Of a DNA stretch of 64,000 nucleotides, positions 13,201-24,038 are shown piece after piece. Each line of letters starts with the position of its first letter. Position 1 is the first letter of the stretch. Origin of the DNA: Gonium pectorale. Taxonomy: Eukaryota > Chlorophyta > Chlorophyceae > Chlamydomonadales > Volvocaceae. The stretch lies in NCBI GenBank assembly GCA_001584585.1, contig LSYV01000060.1, positions 507,759-571,758 of the forward strand. Reading direction: 5' to 3'. The position numbers and the translations under genes were made by a program. The notes below the pieces were generated by a model, which saw nothing but the letters and a program-made list of their open reading frames with translations, ran no database searches and was not told the DNA's origin.

Positions 13201-14992
13201 TGGACTTGTGTATTCGACTGGCAGCTCTGTATGTCACATGCGTGTCACAACTTTGAAAAGATACCAGCCGGTTCATTCGTTCGATGCTCATCGGATCTAC
13301 CTCTTGCAGCGACTCGCTGCGGAACAAGAAGCACGATCGGGACTTGAGCTGCTCGTTGCTGTGGCCCAGGAAGTGGTAGCTGCGGCCCCCGATGCGCACG
13401 CCTTCCTCGAGCACCTGGACGATCATGGCAGGCAGCAAGCAACAAGGGAGCCGGCAAGCACGGTGAACGGACTGCCTCGGTAGAATGAATGGGAATTCTC
13501 TTATTGGGATCGGTGCACATCTGCATGTATGTGTATCCTTGTGTCCGTTGCCGCAGATCCAGGCATCTACCAAGGCGTCAGACACCATGGGGCGCGCGTG
13601 CCAGGCCTTCGTGATGGGACCTATTAACCCACTTGCTTAGCGGTCGACAAGTAACGCAAGGCGACGCATTGGGCCATTGGCACGCTACTGCACCATCGAT
13701 ACGATACCGGTACCCCGCCCGCGCGACCCTGGCAGCAGCAGCTGGCAGCTGGCACTCCTATTTATCACACGAGAGGCGCGCGCGCAGTTTTAGGCCTCGT
13801 ACTCGCTTGCCTTCTTCATGTAGCCGCAGGCCTCCTTCCGGGAGCCAAAGCGCACGTCGAAGTGGACGACGGCAAATGGCTCAGGACCGTACGCCATGAG
13901 CAGGCGGTTGGTTTCAGCTGGATTCGACTCAAGGTACTGCAAGTGTAGGCACAGTGATAATGAGGGTGCCGATCATACACAGGAATGAAGGGTCCGCCTA
14001 TAGTGTAGGCAGGATAGAATGGCCCTTTCCCGGAAACTGAACGGAATGCCAAGCGCCGCGTGCGGCCTTACCTCAGCCGTGACTCGTGTGTCGTAGATGT
14101 GGATGTGCTTCACCGCAGCCTTGGTGGTCGCGGCCCCGCCGCTGCCGCCGACGACTGTGGATGGCTGCTGCTGCGGCGGCAGGAGAACGTCCTCAAGACA
14201 CGGCAGCGTTAGCGGCACGTGGTCCAAGCTGTTGGCCTGACTGTACACGCGGCTGCGGACAGCAGCACTTGCAGCGGGATGGCTGCCGCCGGCACCGCTG
14301 CCGCCGCCGCCACCACCGCCGCCATCACCGGTGCCCCTGCCGCCCGCGGCACCACCGCCGCCACCAGCGGCACTGCCGCCAGCACCTATTGTCCTACGTG
14401 CAGCAGCGCTCCTTGCGGTACCGCTGCCAGTAGTGGTGCTGCTGCCGCCGTCGCCCACGAAGTTGGCAGTGCTGCCGGTTGGGTTTCGGGCATTGCCACT
14501 ACTACTGCCGTTGCTACTTCGGTGGCTGGGAAATGCAGACCGCTGAACAGCGGCGCTTCTGGCATCAGAGCTGCCGCCTGGGACATGTGCGCTTCGTCCC
14601 ACTGTGCGTCCTGGTGCAGATGAACTGGGGCCGCCAGAGGCCCCGCCGCCAAAGCCACGGCTGGCCAAGCTTTCGCCATTATTGCTGTGCTCGCCGTCAC
14701 CGGCGCTGCTCGGACCAGCACCAAAAACGACAGGGCGCTGTCTCCAGATGCCTGGATGTCCAGGGCCCACCATAGTTTGCGGTGGACCCTGCGGAACTAT
14801 TGCTCTTGAGCCCCCTGGTGCCTCGCGATTGCCATCCTGCTGGTACTGTCGACCCGCGATAGCAGGTGCAGGAGTGGACTGGCCAGTGGCACCAGCTGCA
14901 ATGCGTGATCGGGTAAGGTCATTGCCGCTGCTCAGCGGGGGCCAATCGGCGTCGTTGGGTCCCATGCCGGCCATGCCATTCAGTCGTGCCAT
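1..14992 (-). CDS. RNA-dependent RNA polymerase (RDR), 25 exons, 3' end beyond left edge
   Basis: Predicted cellular RDR, which copies RNA into double-stranded RNA for silencing. Exons on the minus strand: 14992-14072, 13936-13811, 13414-13301, 13103-12979, 12303-12153, 12037-11681, 11286-11152, 10605-10356, 10089-9748, 9575-9469, 9091-8956, 8455-8320, 7803-7616, 7270-7122, 6885-6715, 6315-6174, 5939-5842, 5460-5376, 5151-4793, 4385-4191, 3958-3797, 3456-3245, 3083-1718, 1214-750, 350 to the edge. All junctions keep one frame with no stop; all are GT-AG except a GC-AG intron after 13811. RDR-like blocks come in family order: VLEEGVRIGGRSYHFLG (about residue 350), TDGCGY (446), LRKSMCKF, LLSALGVPEEV (602), RRVFGVADPS (825), YGQCFF, RNPCYDPADVRVLD (878), DLDGD (923-927), then YFVGYCGALLGRI. 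The first 307 residues are mostly Gly/Ser-rich. An in-frame TAA lies just upstream of the ATG. The family call is strong; single boundaries and the unity of the last exons are inference. Confidence 0.85.
7969..8117. repeat. About 150-bp intronic repeat, copy 1
   Basis: This stretch begins with repeated GGTTACA units and ends CCCAGACAGCCTGT. It is nearly identical to 8513-8661. It lies in the RDR intron 7804-8319, just after the catalytic exon in gene order. The ends ACAGGTT and AGCCTGT are short imperfect inverted repeats, as in a miniature transposable element. Shorter GGTTACAGGTTAC tracts occur again near 4489 and, in the other orientation, near 49575. Confidence 0.75.
8513..8661. repeat. 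About 150-bp intronic repeat, copy 2
   Basis: Direct repeat of 7969-8117 with only a few mismatches. It lies in the RDR intron 8456-8955, just before the catalytic exon in gene order. The two copies therefore bracket the 136-bp exon that carries DLDGD. Confidence 0.75.
11060..11107. repeat. 16-bp tandem repeat, three copies
   Basis: Three copies of GCAAAATGTAGGCCAC (last base differs in copy 3) lie end to end in the RDR intron 10606-11151. No coding or regulatory role is visible. Confidence 0.85.
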
Positions 14993-15340
14993 GCGTTGTC
15001 TTTATTCCATCAGAGAAAACATTGTTAGTTAGGAACTTGGAATCTAATTCCAAAGCGCAGATGCCTGCGAGCGTGCGAGGAGGCCAACCGCCGTGAAACG
15101 TCCGTCGAGGCAACCCCCAACTGCCAGTGTTTTTCCTCTACTTTAGTAAATAAGCGTAAAGCGAGGAGCCACCTTGCTTAGGTACAACACACTGACCCGA
15201 TCTGTGAACAGACCCGTGAACAAACCCGTGACGTACGAGGATCAACCTTAGCTCCCGCATATTAAGACACGTGGATACTTGTTACTTCATACTTTCATGC
15301 AAAAGGTTCCGCGTGCAAATCTCGCGTCAGCTGACTGACG
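14993..15340. promoter_or_regulatory. Shared 5' region between divergent RDR and P450 genes
   Basis: The RDR start codon (14992, minus) and the P450 start codon (15341, plus) are 348 bp apart and head to head. The interval must hold both promoters and 5' untranslated regions. It is less GC-rich than its neighbours and contains a repeated GACCCGTGAACA-like segment (15198-15230). No clear TATA box can be assigned with confidence. Confidence 0.45.
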
Positions 15341-18300
15341 ATGTGGGTCCCCACCGTGCTTTGCACGATAGCGTGCATTCTGATAGCAACCGCAATATTC
15401 AACCTTTCTTCCTGGCGAACCTGGATGATCAAGGCGCTGAACTCCCTCGAGTTGTGGCGGCATGGCATGGCCGAGACGGCTCAGAAGCACACCAAGGGGG
15501 CCGTTGGTGTCGTAGATGCGCACTTCGCAGGTTATGGCAGAATAATTTTCATCAACAGGTAAGCACAGCTTAACGCTGTTTGACGCCCGACCCGGCCCAA
15601 TCAGGCTGGCCATCCATCGTGTCTGCTGTGTGCCCCGTCCGTCCACGCACGGCACCACACGCAGGTGGTTCGAGGCCCAACATGCCTTCAAGACTCGCCA
15701 CCTCCATTTGCGCTTGGGTGACTCGAGTGGACTGAAGGTCCTCGGCATGTACGAGAAGGTCAGCACCATGCCGCGGGCGGCGCGAGGTGCACTTGTATAT
15801 CTATCTAGCCAGCAGCTAGGCAGCACCCCATGTGCGTCCGGTAGCGCGACATGAACGGGGCAACCCTGCGCACGTATGTAGGCATGTAATAAACCTTGAC
15901 TTTGAGATGCCATCACCACGTCCCCTTGTACAAAGTCCACAACAGATTCCGTATGTACAGAACACGGCCCGGATCCGTGAATTCCCTCCTACTTCATTCG
16001 CCGCGCAGACAACTTCGGGGTTACGCAAGCATGTTGTCCTTTTTTAAACTGTTGACGAGCCATGATGATGATAGACAGTGCATTCAGGTTTGGCTGGGGC
16101 TGCACTTATACGTCCCTTGCTCCTTCCTGCTTCTGACTCGACGACCGACCAGGGCATCATATGGAACAACGCACCCGGCAAGTGGGTCTTCCAGCGCAAG
16201 CTCTTCCAAATAGGTGGGGCTCTAAAACAGCTAACTTTGTGTGCCGCGGGGACGGGGCAAAAGTGGCGCCAAGACGGGGGGACGCTTGCTACCTTGGGCC
16301 GCCGGTAGGGCCAGGGGCTGTCAGTGTAGTGCGGGGGGTTCGTCGAGAATGGTCTGGCCGCACAGGGAGTGAACGCCAGTGGATGGGCGCGTAAGCAAGG
16401 GCGTGTGCCGGGGGGCGAGGGAAGGAGGCATGTGGCACGAGCCTTGTGCCTACGCCGAATAGGATATGTCTGATGATGAGGGCATCCTGGGTGAGGTGCG
16501 CCATCGGGGAGGGTCGGGGGGGGGTGGGGTGGGGGGGCTGGGGGCGGCAACATGGCTACAGCGGGTACGACATAGCGGCAAGGCAACAGAACGCGAGACC
16601 GCATCGCAACGGACCAAGGGTCGCCCAGCTCGCTCGGCACGAGACCAGCAGAACCCGCAGTGGACCCGGCTCGCCTTTACAAACTTCAAACTAGCGCGAA
16701 ACCTTTGAACTTTGCTGGTCGACTCGCTGGACCTGCTGCGCTGCATCACCTGCCGCGTGACGCTAGCGCTGGCGTTCGGGCTGCCGGTGGGCTGCATGTC
16801 GTACGAGGCCACGCTAGCGCTGGTGCACCGGGTCAGCGCCTTCTTTAAGGTGAGGCACGCACGCCAGGTCGACGGCAGTGAGGGAGCAAGGCACTGCAAG
16901 GCAGTGCCCTGTTGACTTCATCCACCTCAACAAGTCCCTTAGCTGCTTGCGCACTACGTATGCCGCCCATAGTTTCCGCCGTACACCAGCACGGACACCT
17001 GTGTCCCCGGATACCCGAATCCCCAAATCCCCAAAACCCTGGATTTCCGAATCCGCGAATCTGTAAATCACCGAATCCCGGCGCATTTTCCAATACGGTA
17101 CATTTGCGGCGACCGTGCGTGCCTCCTCGATTGTCGCTCGCGTGCAGGCATGGGAGTTCTTCCTGCTCCGCCCCGTGTGGCTGCTCGAGCTGTTGGACCG
17201 TCAGAAGGTGCGAGAGCAGAAGGCGGCGGTGGCGGCGCTTCGCGGCGCTGTGCAGGATGTGCTGCGCCTGGCGCTGGCCCCCGCTGGCAGCAGCTGGCCG
17301 CCCGAGCCGAGCCAGGGCCGACCGCCCCGCAGCAGCGGGGCCCTCTTCCTGGACGGCTGTCTGAAGCACATGTTTGCTGACGAGTCCTCCGACGAGAGGT
17401 GCGCCCGAACGTGCGTGCCCGGACTCCAGTAGATAGCCGAGTACGTCCCGATGACCCGCGCGCGCTGCGCCCCTGCGCTTTCCGTACACGCTTACCGCAC
17501 ATTATCAACTGCCGTACACAGCTGTCGTCAATTACCTATTCAAACACCCGATCGAAGATATTTGCTTGCTTGCTGTCGGCAAATGATGAATGGAGGCGGG
17601 GGTCAGCAGCGCAGGCCTTTGTCCCCAACACCCCAAGATGCCAAGCCCGGCACTCGCTTGTTCCTTTCGTTAATCCCCATGCCACGATCTTGCGACCTTG
17701 CGTCCCATCCCCCCGTCCAGGATGTCTGCGGACGAGGTGGAGCAGCTGAGCCTGGAGATGCTCATCGCGGGCACCGACACCTCCTCCGTCACCATGCACT
17801 ACGCGCTGCTAGCGCTGCGGGACGACCCCGGCCTGCAGACCCGGCTGCGAGCGGAGCTGATGGCGGCCGAGGGTGGGTGGGTGCGTGGGCGGTGCGTGTA
17901 CGGCTGCTTGCGTACGCACGCCGCCTTTGAGGACAGGCATTCTGAGAGAACCGGGACTTTGGGAACCGAGACTTTGGGAACTGGGGCCTTGTGAACCGGG
18001 ACTTTGGGCAACCAGCTGGCTTGCGTCGGGCTACAGGCGGACGGCGAACAGCCGAATGGCGTGCGCATGCTCTGACGCGCGGCGGCGAACGGCGGCATAC
18101 GTATGGCTCGTACCTCTGCTGCCGGGTTCTAACCCCAGGTCGAAGCGTGCCCGAAGCTAGTCCTGCCATCTACCTGCCGGTGTACGGTACTGGAGCGGTA
18201 ACTGCGTGTTACCGTCTCCAATACCTCCCCTCGCTCAACCATTGCCGGCCTAGCCTCCTTATCTATCCCCGGCCAATGCACTGCGCTCCCGTCCACGGGC

Positions 18301-19820
18301 GATGTGTGCCCCTGCCACAACCGGCCTCTGCTGTGTCGCGCGCCTGTTCCTGGTCCTCTACGCCGGGTTAGCGTAGCGCCACCAAACCTAGCACTGTCTT
18401 CTATTTGGACGAATGTAGTTCCCATGTACAGCGCGTCGCATGCGGTCGCCGTTCGCAGGCCCCTGCCACAACCTGGCCATCCTGCCGCTGCTGCGCGCGG
18501 TGCTCAGCGAGTCGATGCGCTTCAAGCCGGTGGGGCCCGTCGTCATCCGCCGAGCCAGCGACGACTTTGAGCTACCGCTGCTGCCCTGTTCCGACGGCGA
18601 TAGCGGTAGTGTTGAAGCCGACGGCGGCGGCGATGGCGGTGGCGGTGGCGGGCGGAGCCCGGGGGCGTTGTCGGTCCGCCGGGGCGACTCGGTGGTGGTC
18701 AACCTGGCCCACATGCACCGCGACCCAAGGGTGCGTATTCATCGTACCGTACGGCAGATGTGTCGCACACCTACATCTCCTTGTTACGGCGGTCGCGCGG
18801 GGGTGTATGCCCGCCCGTCTTTTTGTCAGTTTCAGCGGTGCCCCTCGGGCGCACGTGATAAGCGGGAGCCAGGGTGCACTACCAGGGAGTACCGAGAGCG
18901 CAGATTGATGTGCCGTGCGAGCTGGGGTGCGCCCTTGCCGTACATCCCCCCGCTGACTCAGTAGTGGACGGAGGGTACGATCCCTCACAGATGCTCGGGC
19001 CCACGTATTACTAACCCGCGCCTCTTGGTTGTCTTCTTCGGTTCCAATGCCTGCACGCACACAGGTCTTCCGCTTCCCGGACAAGTTTGACGTGCGCAAC
19101 TTCCTCGAGCCCTTGGAGGGCCCCTACTCTGGTGGCGGTGGCAGCGACAGCGGCGTCCGCATCCCCTCCGTCGACATCACCGCCCCGCGCGGCGACGCCC
19201 TGTCGGATGCCGCGTTCTTCCCCTTTGGCGACGGCCGCAAGGGCTGCGCCGGCTTCCTGCTGGCCCAGGTCGAGATGGCCGCCATCATGTGGTCCCTCCT
19301 TCGCGCCGTCGAGCTGCCGCCCCTACCGCCGCCGCCTGCATCATCAGCTCTGCCACCGGCCGAAGCGGTGGCGGGCGAGTCGTCACAGCGACAGCGCAGC
19401 AGCGGCATGGTGGATGGCAAGAGGACGCTGTCGGCCGCGGCGGCGGTTGTGACTGCCGCTGCGACGGCAGTGTGGAGCGCAGCAGCAGCAGCAGGCGGGT
19501 GGCGTGCGGGTGGGCGGCGGACGAGGGTGGAGGCGCCGCGCAAGCTGGCGCCGCCGCTGCACGAGCTGGCGACCAAGTGGGAGGTGGCGAATCAGCCCAC
19601 CGAGTCGCACGTCGTGGAGATGCGCCTGCGGCCGGAGGAGGAGCGACCGGCGGAGGAGGAGCGGCCGGCGGAGGAGCGACCGGCGGAGGAGCGACCGGCG
19701 CAGGAGCGGCCGGCGGAGGAGCGACCGGCGGAGGAGGAGACGGATGCGAGCAGCGTGGGCGCGGCTGTGGAGGGGCCATCGACGCCGACCGGTGCGTGCG
19801 TGTCGGGTAGTGCGTCCTGA
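15341..19820 (+). CDS. Cytochrome P450 monooxygenase, possibly disrupted
   Basis: Haem-thiolate monooxygenase, probably membrane-anchored. Supported exons: 15341-15558 (N-terminal hydrophobic anchor), 15665-15758, 15961 to about 16032, 16153 to about 16213 (IIWNNAPGKWVFQRKLF, helix C region), a middle exon ending 16849, 17148-17398, 17721 to about 17872, 18459-18730 and 19065-19820. Family motifs: helix I AGTDTSS (exon from 17721), ExxR as ESMR followed by VGPVVIRRAS (18459-18730), and the haem-binding FGDGRKGCAG (last exon), whose cysteine is the haem ligand. In that motif the basic pair is shifted by one from the usual FxxGxRxCxG. The last five exons agree in phase. The frame entering LLVDSLDLLRC is preceded by an in-frame TGA at 16706-16708, so the gene may be broken or the middle exon start wrong. 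The C-terminus is long, Ala-rich and then acidic. Confidence 0.85.
16506..16547 (+). other. G-run tract in the P450 gene
   Basis: A run of closely spaced G tracts, including ten or more G in a row, lies before the TLLVDSLDLL exon. It could fold as a G-quadruplex in the pre-mRNA and is also a likely place for sequencing error. Confidence 0.5.
17947..18009. repeat. 15-bp intronic tandem repeat
   Basis: About four imperfect copies of GAACCGGGACTTTGG lie end to end in the P450 intron before the ExxR exon. Confidence 0.7.
19635..19740 (+). repeat. Coding repeat (PAEER) in P450 tail
   Basis: The last P450 exon contains about seven tandem units reading (R/E)PAEE, one changed to PAQER. They give a charged tail after the haem-binding region. 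This is not part of the catalytic fold and probably arose by slippage in GC-rich DNA. Confidence 0.8.
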
Positions 19821-20619
19821 GGGCGGCGGGGCCTCCCCGGCTTTGCGCGTCTCGCAGCACACTGGCCTGGTTCTGGGTCTGCGGGGTCGCCTTGCTTGCT
19901 AGCTGCGGGAAAAGGCGCATCCGCTTGCCGTCTGTCATGAATCAAGCACGTACGGTACGCCGGTGGCGGCGTGCAAGCTGTCGAGCGTGCGATCTGCGAG
20001 GCGTCCAAGCACACACGCGCACGGGGGTGCATGCACGGCCATGCGAGGAGGCCGGGGTAGATAGTCGAGATTCAGGAATGGCATCGGCCATTAGAAGAGC
20101 GCGGCCGGTGCGCGTTTCGCGTGTGTATATCTTCTGGATCCCTGTGAACGCGCCTCACAGGCGATAGCTGTACGACAGCGCGTGTGCGCGTTTCGCAAAT
20201 GCGGGCAAGGCATGCGGCAAACTCACAGCCAGAGCGCGCCCCGGCACGCGCCCCATCCAGGCCCACCCTCCACCCCCCAGCCAGCCACCCACCCAGTCAG
20301 CCAGCCCGCACGCACTCACGCACTCACGCAGGCCGTGCAGCCTTGTTACCATCTCCGCCACGACCGCCAGGCGTCCTCTCGCTGGACGAACGGTAACGGG
20401 CAGCCCGCCGAGCTCGCGGTGAAGCCTGCCCTGCGTGCAGATCTTCCGTTTGGTAGCCCATTGCAGGGTCCGCTGCCAGGGCCGGGCCGTTCGTCCACAC
20501 CACCGGACGGGGGGGTCTTAGGCGTTGGTCCAAAGTGCTGAAACGGCCAGTTGTACGCAATGCGAAGGAACGCAGACAGCACTGTCTGACACCGTCCCTG
20601 TGCTGCGGCCCTCACGCAG

Positions 20620-22768
20620 GTCGTGGAGTGCCGCCGCGTGTCGTGCCAAGTCCCGGCCAACTCGCCGAGCCATACGATGCTGGCAGTCAGCCGCCCCTGC
20701 CGCGCCTGCCGCCCCTGCTGCCGACCCGCGTGTACCTGATCGGCGCTGGCGGTGTTGGGAAGACGACCCTCCTGACCGCGGCGGCGGATGCGCTCAAGCG
20801 GCTGGGCTACACTGCACGGACCGAGGTCGCCCGGCAGGTGGGCTCGTTGGTGCCTGTGATGGCGCCGAGGACGCGAGAACCAAGAGAACCCAACCCAAAT
20901 GTCCAGTCATTGGCCGCACTCGTGGATTTGTTGGTGCTGCTTGAGATAGGTAGTGCTGGTGTGAGAGCCAGGCAACTTCACGCTGTGGGTAGGTTTGGTG
21001 GTGTGAGGCTTGGTTAGGGACGTGGGCGGGCGGTTGCGCTTTTCAGAAAAGAGAACCAGAAACGGGGAAGGCAGCCTTTACGGACATACACGCCCGAGGG
21101 TGTGATGTTTCCAGCAGGGCGCCGAGTACAGGGCATGGCTTTTCAAGTGTTCCCAAGCAATGCCCCCTTGATCTCGACTAACTCCGAACCTAACCTTTTC
21201 GGTTGCCCCGTCGTTGCACATACACACACACGCACACACGAGCGCATGCAGCTGCTGAGCGAGCTGTCAGGCGTCACCCGCCAGGCGCTGGAGCAGCGTG
21301 ACGACGTCTTCCTCGACTTCCAGCGCCGCGTCATCCGCCGCCACCACCAGCTTGAGCGAGAGATGCTGGTCGGGGCATCAGCGCCCGCTGACGTGGGCGG
21401 AGCCGCTGGCGGCGGCTGCCCGCGGGCCTTCGTGTCGGACCGCAGCGCTCTGGACGCGGTGGCCTACACGGCGTGGCGCTTTGGCGGCGGCGATTCACCC
21501 CAGGCGCGTTTTTTTGGTTGGGCTGGGTCGCTTTTCTATCCACACGGCCGCCTACTGTTCATCATTGCCAACGAGCGAACCTAGAGCCATCGGCCATGGC
21601 GCTGCTAGTGACAAATCGGCCTTGGCGTTGCTGATGCCAATGGACTGTCGGCACCATGCACAGCTCGATGCGCTGCTTGACTTCCTCGCTTTCTGCTTCT
21701 GGGTACGGTTTCCGCGTCCATCGCCACCTCCCCGCTTGTCAGACCCCGCCACCGAGAGCTGTGCGGCGCTTGAGGAACGGCACATGCACCTGTCCGGGCC
21801 ACCCAAGCATCCTTAGCAGCTCCTCGGCAGCACCTCGCCAGAACCTCGGCGTTTCGTGTCGCTAGCGTCATGCATGACAAATATCGACGTGCTTGGCATG
21901 GCCGCGGTTGCGGCTCTTTGTGTTTGCAGCCCACCGCTACCGTACGCATATCCCAACTAGCTAGCTAGCCCTAGCTGGCCTGTCATGTACTTGCAGAGGT
22001 AGTTACGGCTGACGTCTCCACAACTGCAGGTGGCTGAGCTGCTGGCGATGCCGGAGCTGCGGGCCCTGCTGACGACCAGCTACAGCGCCACACGCGCTAC
22101 TACTCCCCTGCCTCTGCCTCTGCCGCCGCTGCTGTTCGCGCCCAGCGTCGGCACCGTGGGACCCGCCGCCGCCGCCGCCGGCAGCTGCTTTCCCGCCGNN
22201 NNNNNNNNNNNNNNNNNNCCTGCACGTCCTGGTTCCGCCTTTCCAACAGCCGCCGCTGCCGCAGCGGTACCACGATCATCTGACAACGACGGTGATGGCG
22301 ACGGTGGCAGCGGCGCTAGCGCCGGCTGGGGCGATGGAAGGTGCACAGCCGGGGGATCTGCCGGAGGCTGTGGCGGACTGCCGCACCGCGTCAGCCGCGG
22401 CAGCAGTCACGGCTGCTGCGGGCAGCGGCTTGCCGGAGTCATCGCCGGAGGCGGGGGCGAAGGCGGGAGTGTCCGCGGTGGAGGATGACGGTGTGCGCAT
22501 CCGTGGCAGCCTGGAGGACCTGTGGGCCTACACGGCGGAGGCGGAGGGGCTGCTGCGCCGCCTGGGCGTGCCGTACGTTGTGCTGCGGGAGACGAGCGTG
22601 AAGGGCAGGGTGGCCGAGCTGTTGGGCATCCTGGACGGTGGCGGCGTCGTGGGCGGCGGAGTGGGGGCGAGCAACGGCGGAGGGCGCGCCACCGGAGTAG
22701 CCGGAGGCGCTGACGGTCCGGTCGTGAGCGCCTGCCCTTGGGCCTCTCTCCTCGGCGGGCGCAATTGA
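20620..22768 (+). CDS. AAA_28-type P-loop ATPase/kinase-like protein (5' end unresolved, assembly gap inside)
   Basis: Nucleotide-binding protein of the AAA_28 (NadR/Ttd14-like) kind. The exon from about 20620 to 20837 carries VYLIGAGGVGKTTLL, a Walker A loop, followed by ALKRLGYTARTEVARQ. The exon 21252-21503 carries RDDVFLDFQRRVIRRH and FVSDRSALDAVAY, the family's second conserved block. The last exon starts at 22030, is cut by Ns at 22199-22218, and ends at the stop 22766-22768 with GVRIRGSLEDLWAYTAEAEG and LLRRLGVPYVVLRE. The join 21503/22030 keeps phase but needs a GC-AG intron (CAG|GCGCGT). The frames on the two sides of the gap differ, as expected for a gap of unknown length. No ATG was found in frame with the P-loop exon, so at least one 5' exon is missing from this model. 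Confidence 0.8.
22199..22218. other. Assembly gap (20 N)
   Basis: Twenty ambiguous bases lie inside the last exon of the ATPase gene, next to Ala/Gly-rich codons. The true length is unknown, and the reading frame changes across it. Confidence 0.99.
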
Positions 22769-23919
22769 AGCCTGGCGGGTAATAACGTTGTTGTTGACGG
22801 TTGGTGGCTGGCTGGGAGGAGGGTTGCGGGAGGAGGGAGAAGCACCACGGGCATCTATCGTTACAGGTGGCAATCAATCGGCTGCTGGGACAATCCACGG
22901 CGAACGGCTCGCACGCGAGAATGGAGCGTGCGAGCGGTGCGCTTTGCTTGGCAAGATCGATCAGCCCTCGAGAACGGCGCTGGAACGAACGGCGTGGCTG
23001 CTGGGAGCCGGGAGCCGGTGCACGAGGTGGCGGCAAGGCGGCCGCCGTTCGAAGCATGCTTGCAGGCACGTGGCTTGATTTGCGACGCAGCAGGCAGGGT
23101 CGTCGTATACGCATGCTACTGAAGATGCCGCATGGAACATGGTTCAGTGACCCGCGCATGCACACATTAGTTGTCGTATTGACGTTGGTGGGCCCATGTA
23201 CAGCGGATGCATTGTTAGTTGCCGCTTCATGCCGCCCCTTTGTACGTGCATGCTCGCCAGCAGCTTGCTGAGGGCCCAAAACTGGGGGAGTCCAGTAGTA
23301 CTAGTCACATGCACTCGCGGCTCCGTTGATGCGGCGTCCCGGAAATGCGCCCGCGTTGAGAACGTATACATCCGACTAGTCCAATCGTGAAGCGCGGCCG
23401 GAGAGGCCACCAGCAGGGCCGGCTCGTGGAGGAACCCATGCGTCTGAGATGTGTGTGTCATCTCGACAGGCCGCACTGCTGCGGCGCTGCTCAGCGGATG
23501 AGCACGCACAGCGCGAGGTTGAAGTTGTCGCATGCGCACGCATGGCACCGGTGTGTTTTGCCTTGCCGTGGGTTGGCGCGTCAGGGTAGGCGTGCTTGGT
23601 TGCGCAAACGGGGTAGGCTGTTCATTCGATGACCCGCGGGTCGTCGTCGTACATTCAGGCATATACGCAGTGCTGTGTGCAACCTAGGATTGTGCCTCAC
23701 AAGTGAGCAGATGCTCTTGTCGCGCGTGGATACATGACTGATGCGGGCCGTGTACGGCAGGGATGATTGCGTGCAGTGTTTGTGTACGGGTTTGCTGGGG
23801 CACCGTGCCGCCACATGACCGTAGGGGTGTGCCCTTCGATAGCATCCACTGCTACAATTGTTACATGTTAATTCTTCGCAACCATCTGCCCCTTGAAGGA
23901 GACCGCGTGGAATGGGCCG
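22769..23919. other. Spacer with a duplicated segment
   Basis: No gene is supported in 22769-23540. From about 23545 onward the sequence matches the region upstream of the HD gene (25195 onward), including the shared string GACCCGCGGGTCGTCGTCGT. This shows that the 5' flank of the HD gene was duplicated with the gene start. Confidence 0.6.
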
Positions 23920-24038
23920 ATGGGCACCAGTACATAGATGACCCCTCAGCAATGCCGCCGCAACTGCGCAAGCGTTTTGCGGCTTTACGTCAGCTATCAA
24001 CAGCCCCAATGTCGCGGGCGGACGCGGTGCTTGAGCAG
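23920..24038 (+). pseudogene. Broken 5' copy of the HD phosphohydrolase gene
   Basis: The sequence reads close to the first 37 codons of the HD gene at 25576: it contains LRKRFAAL and the equivalent of EAVLEQ. Two extra bases after ATGGGCACC shift the frame and give an immediate TAG. Similarity to the HD gene ends at the CTTGAGCAG at 24030-24038, before any catalytic histidine. This is therefore a non-functional duplicate made together with its upstream flank. Confidence 0.75.

Noticed and set aside
13790..14992. Separate two-exon gene ending in TAA at 13790
   Set aside because: A stop is reached if no splice is used, but FAVVHFDVRF and MKK connect in frame to VLEEGVRIGG through a GC-AG intron, as expected for the RDR fold. 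The separate-gene reading remains possible.
15287..15940. 217-codon minus-strand frame over the P450 start
   Set aside because: The plus strand has a membrane anchor, matching splice sites and P450 continuity; the minus frame has none.
22407..23279. 290-codon minus-strand frame opposite the ATPase gene
   Set aside because: It lies antisense to a well supported exon and reads as Arg/Pro-rich shadow sequence.
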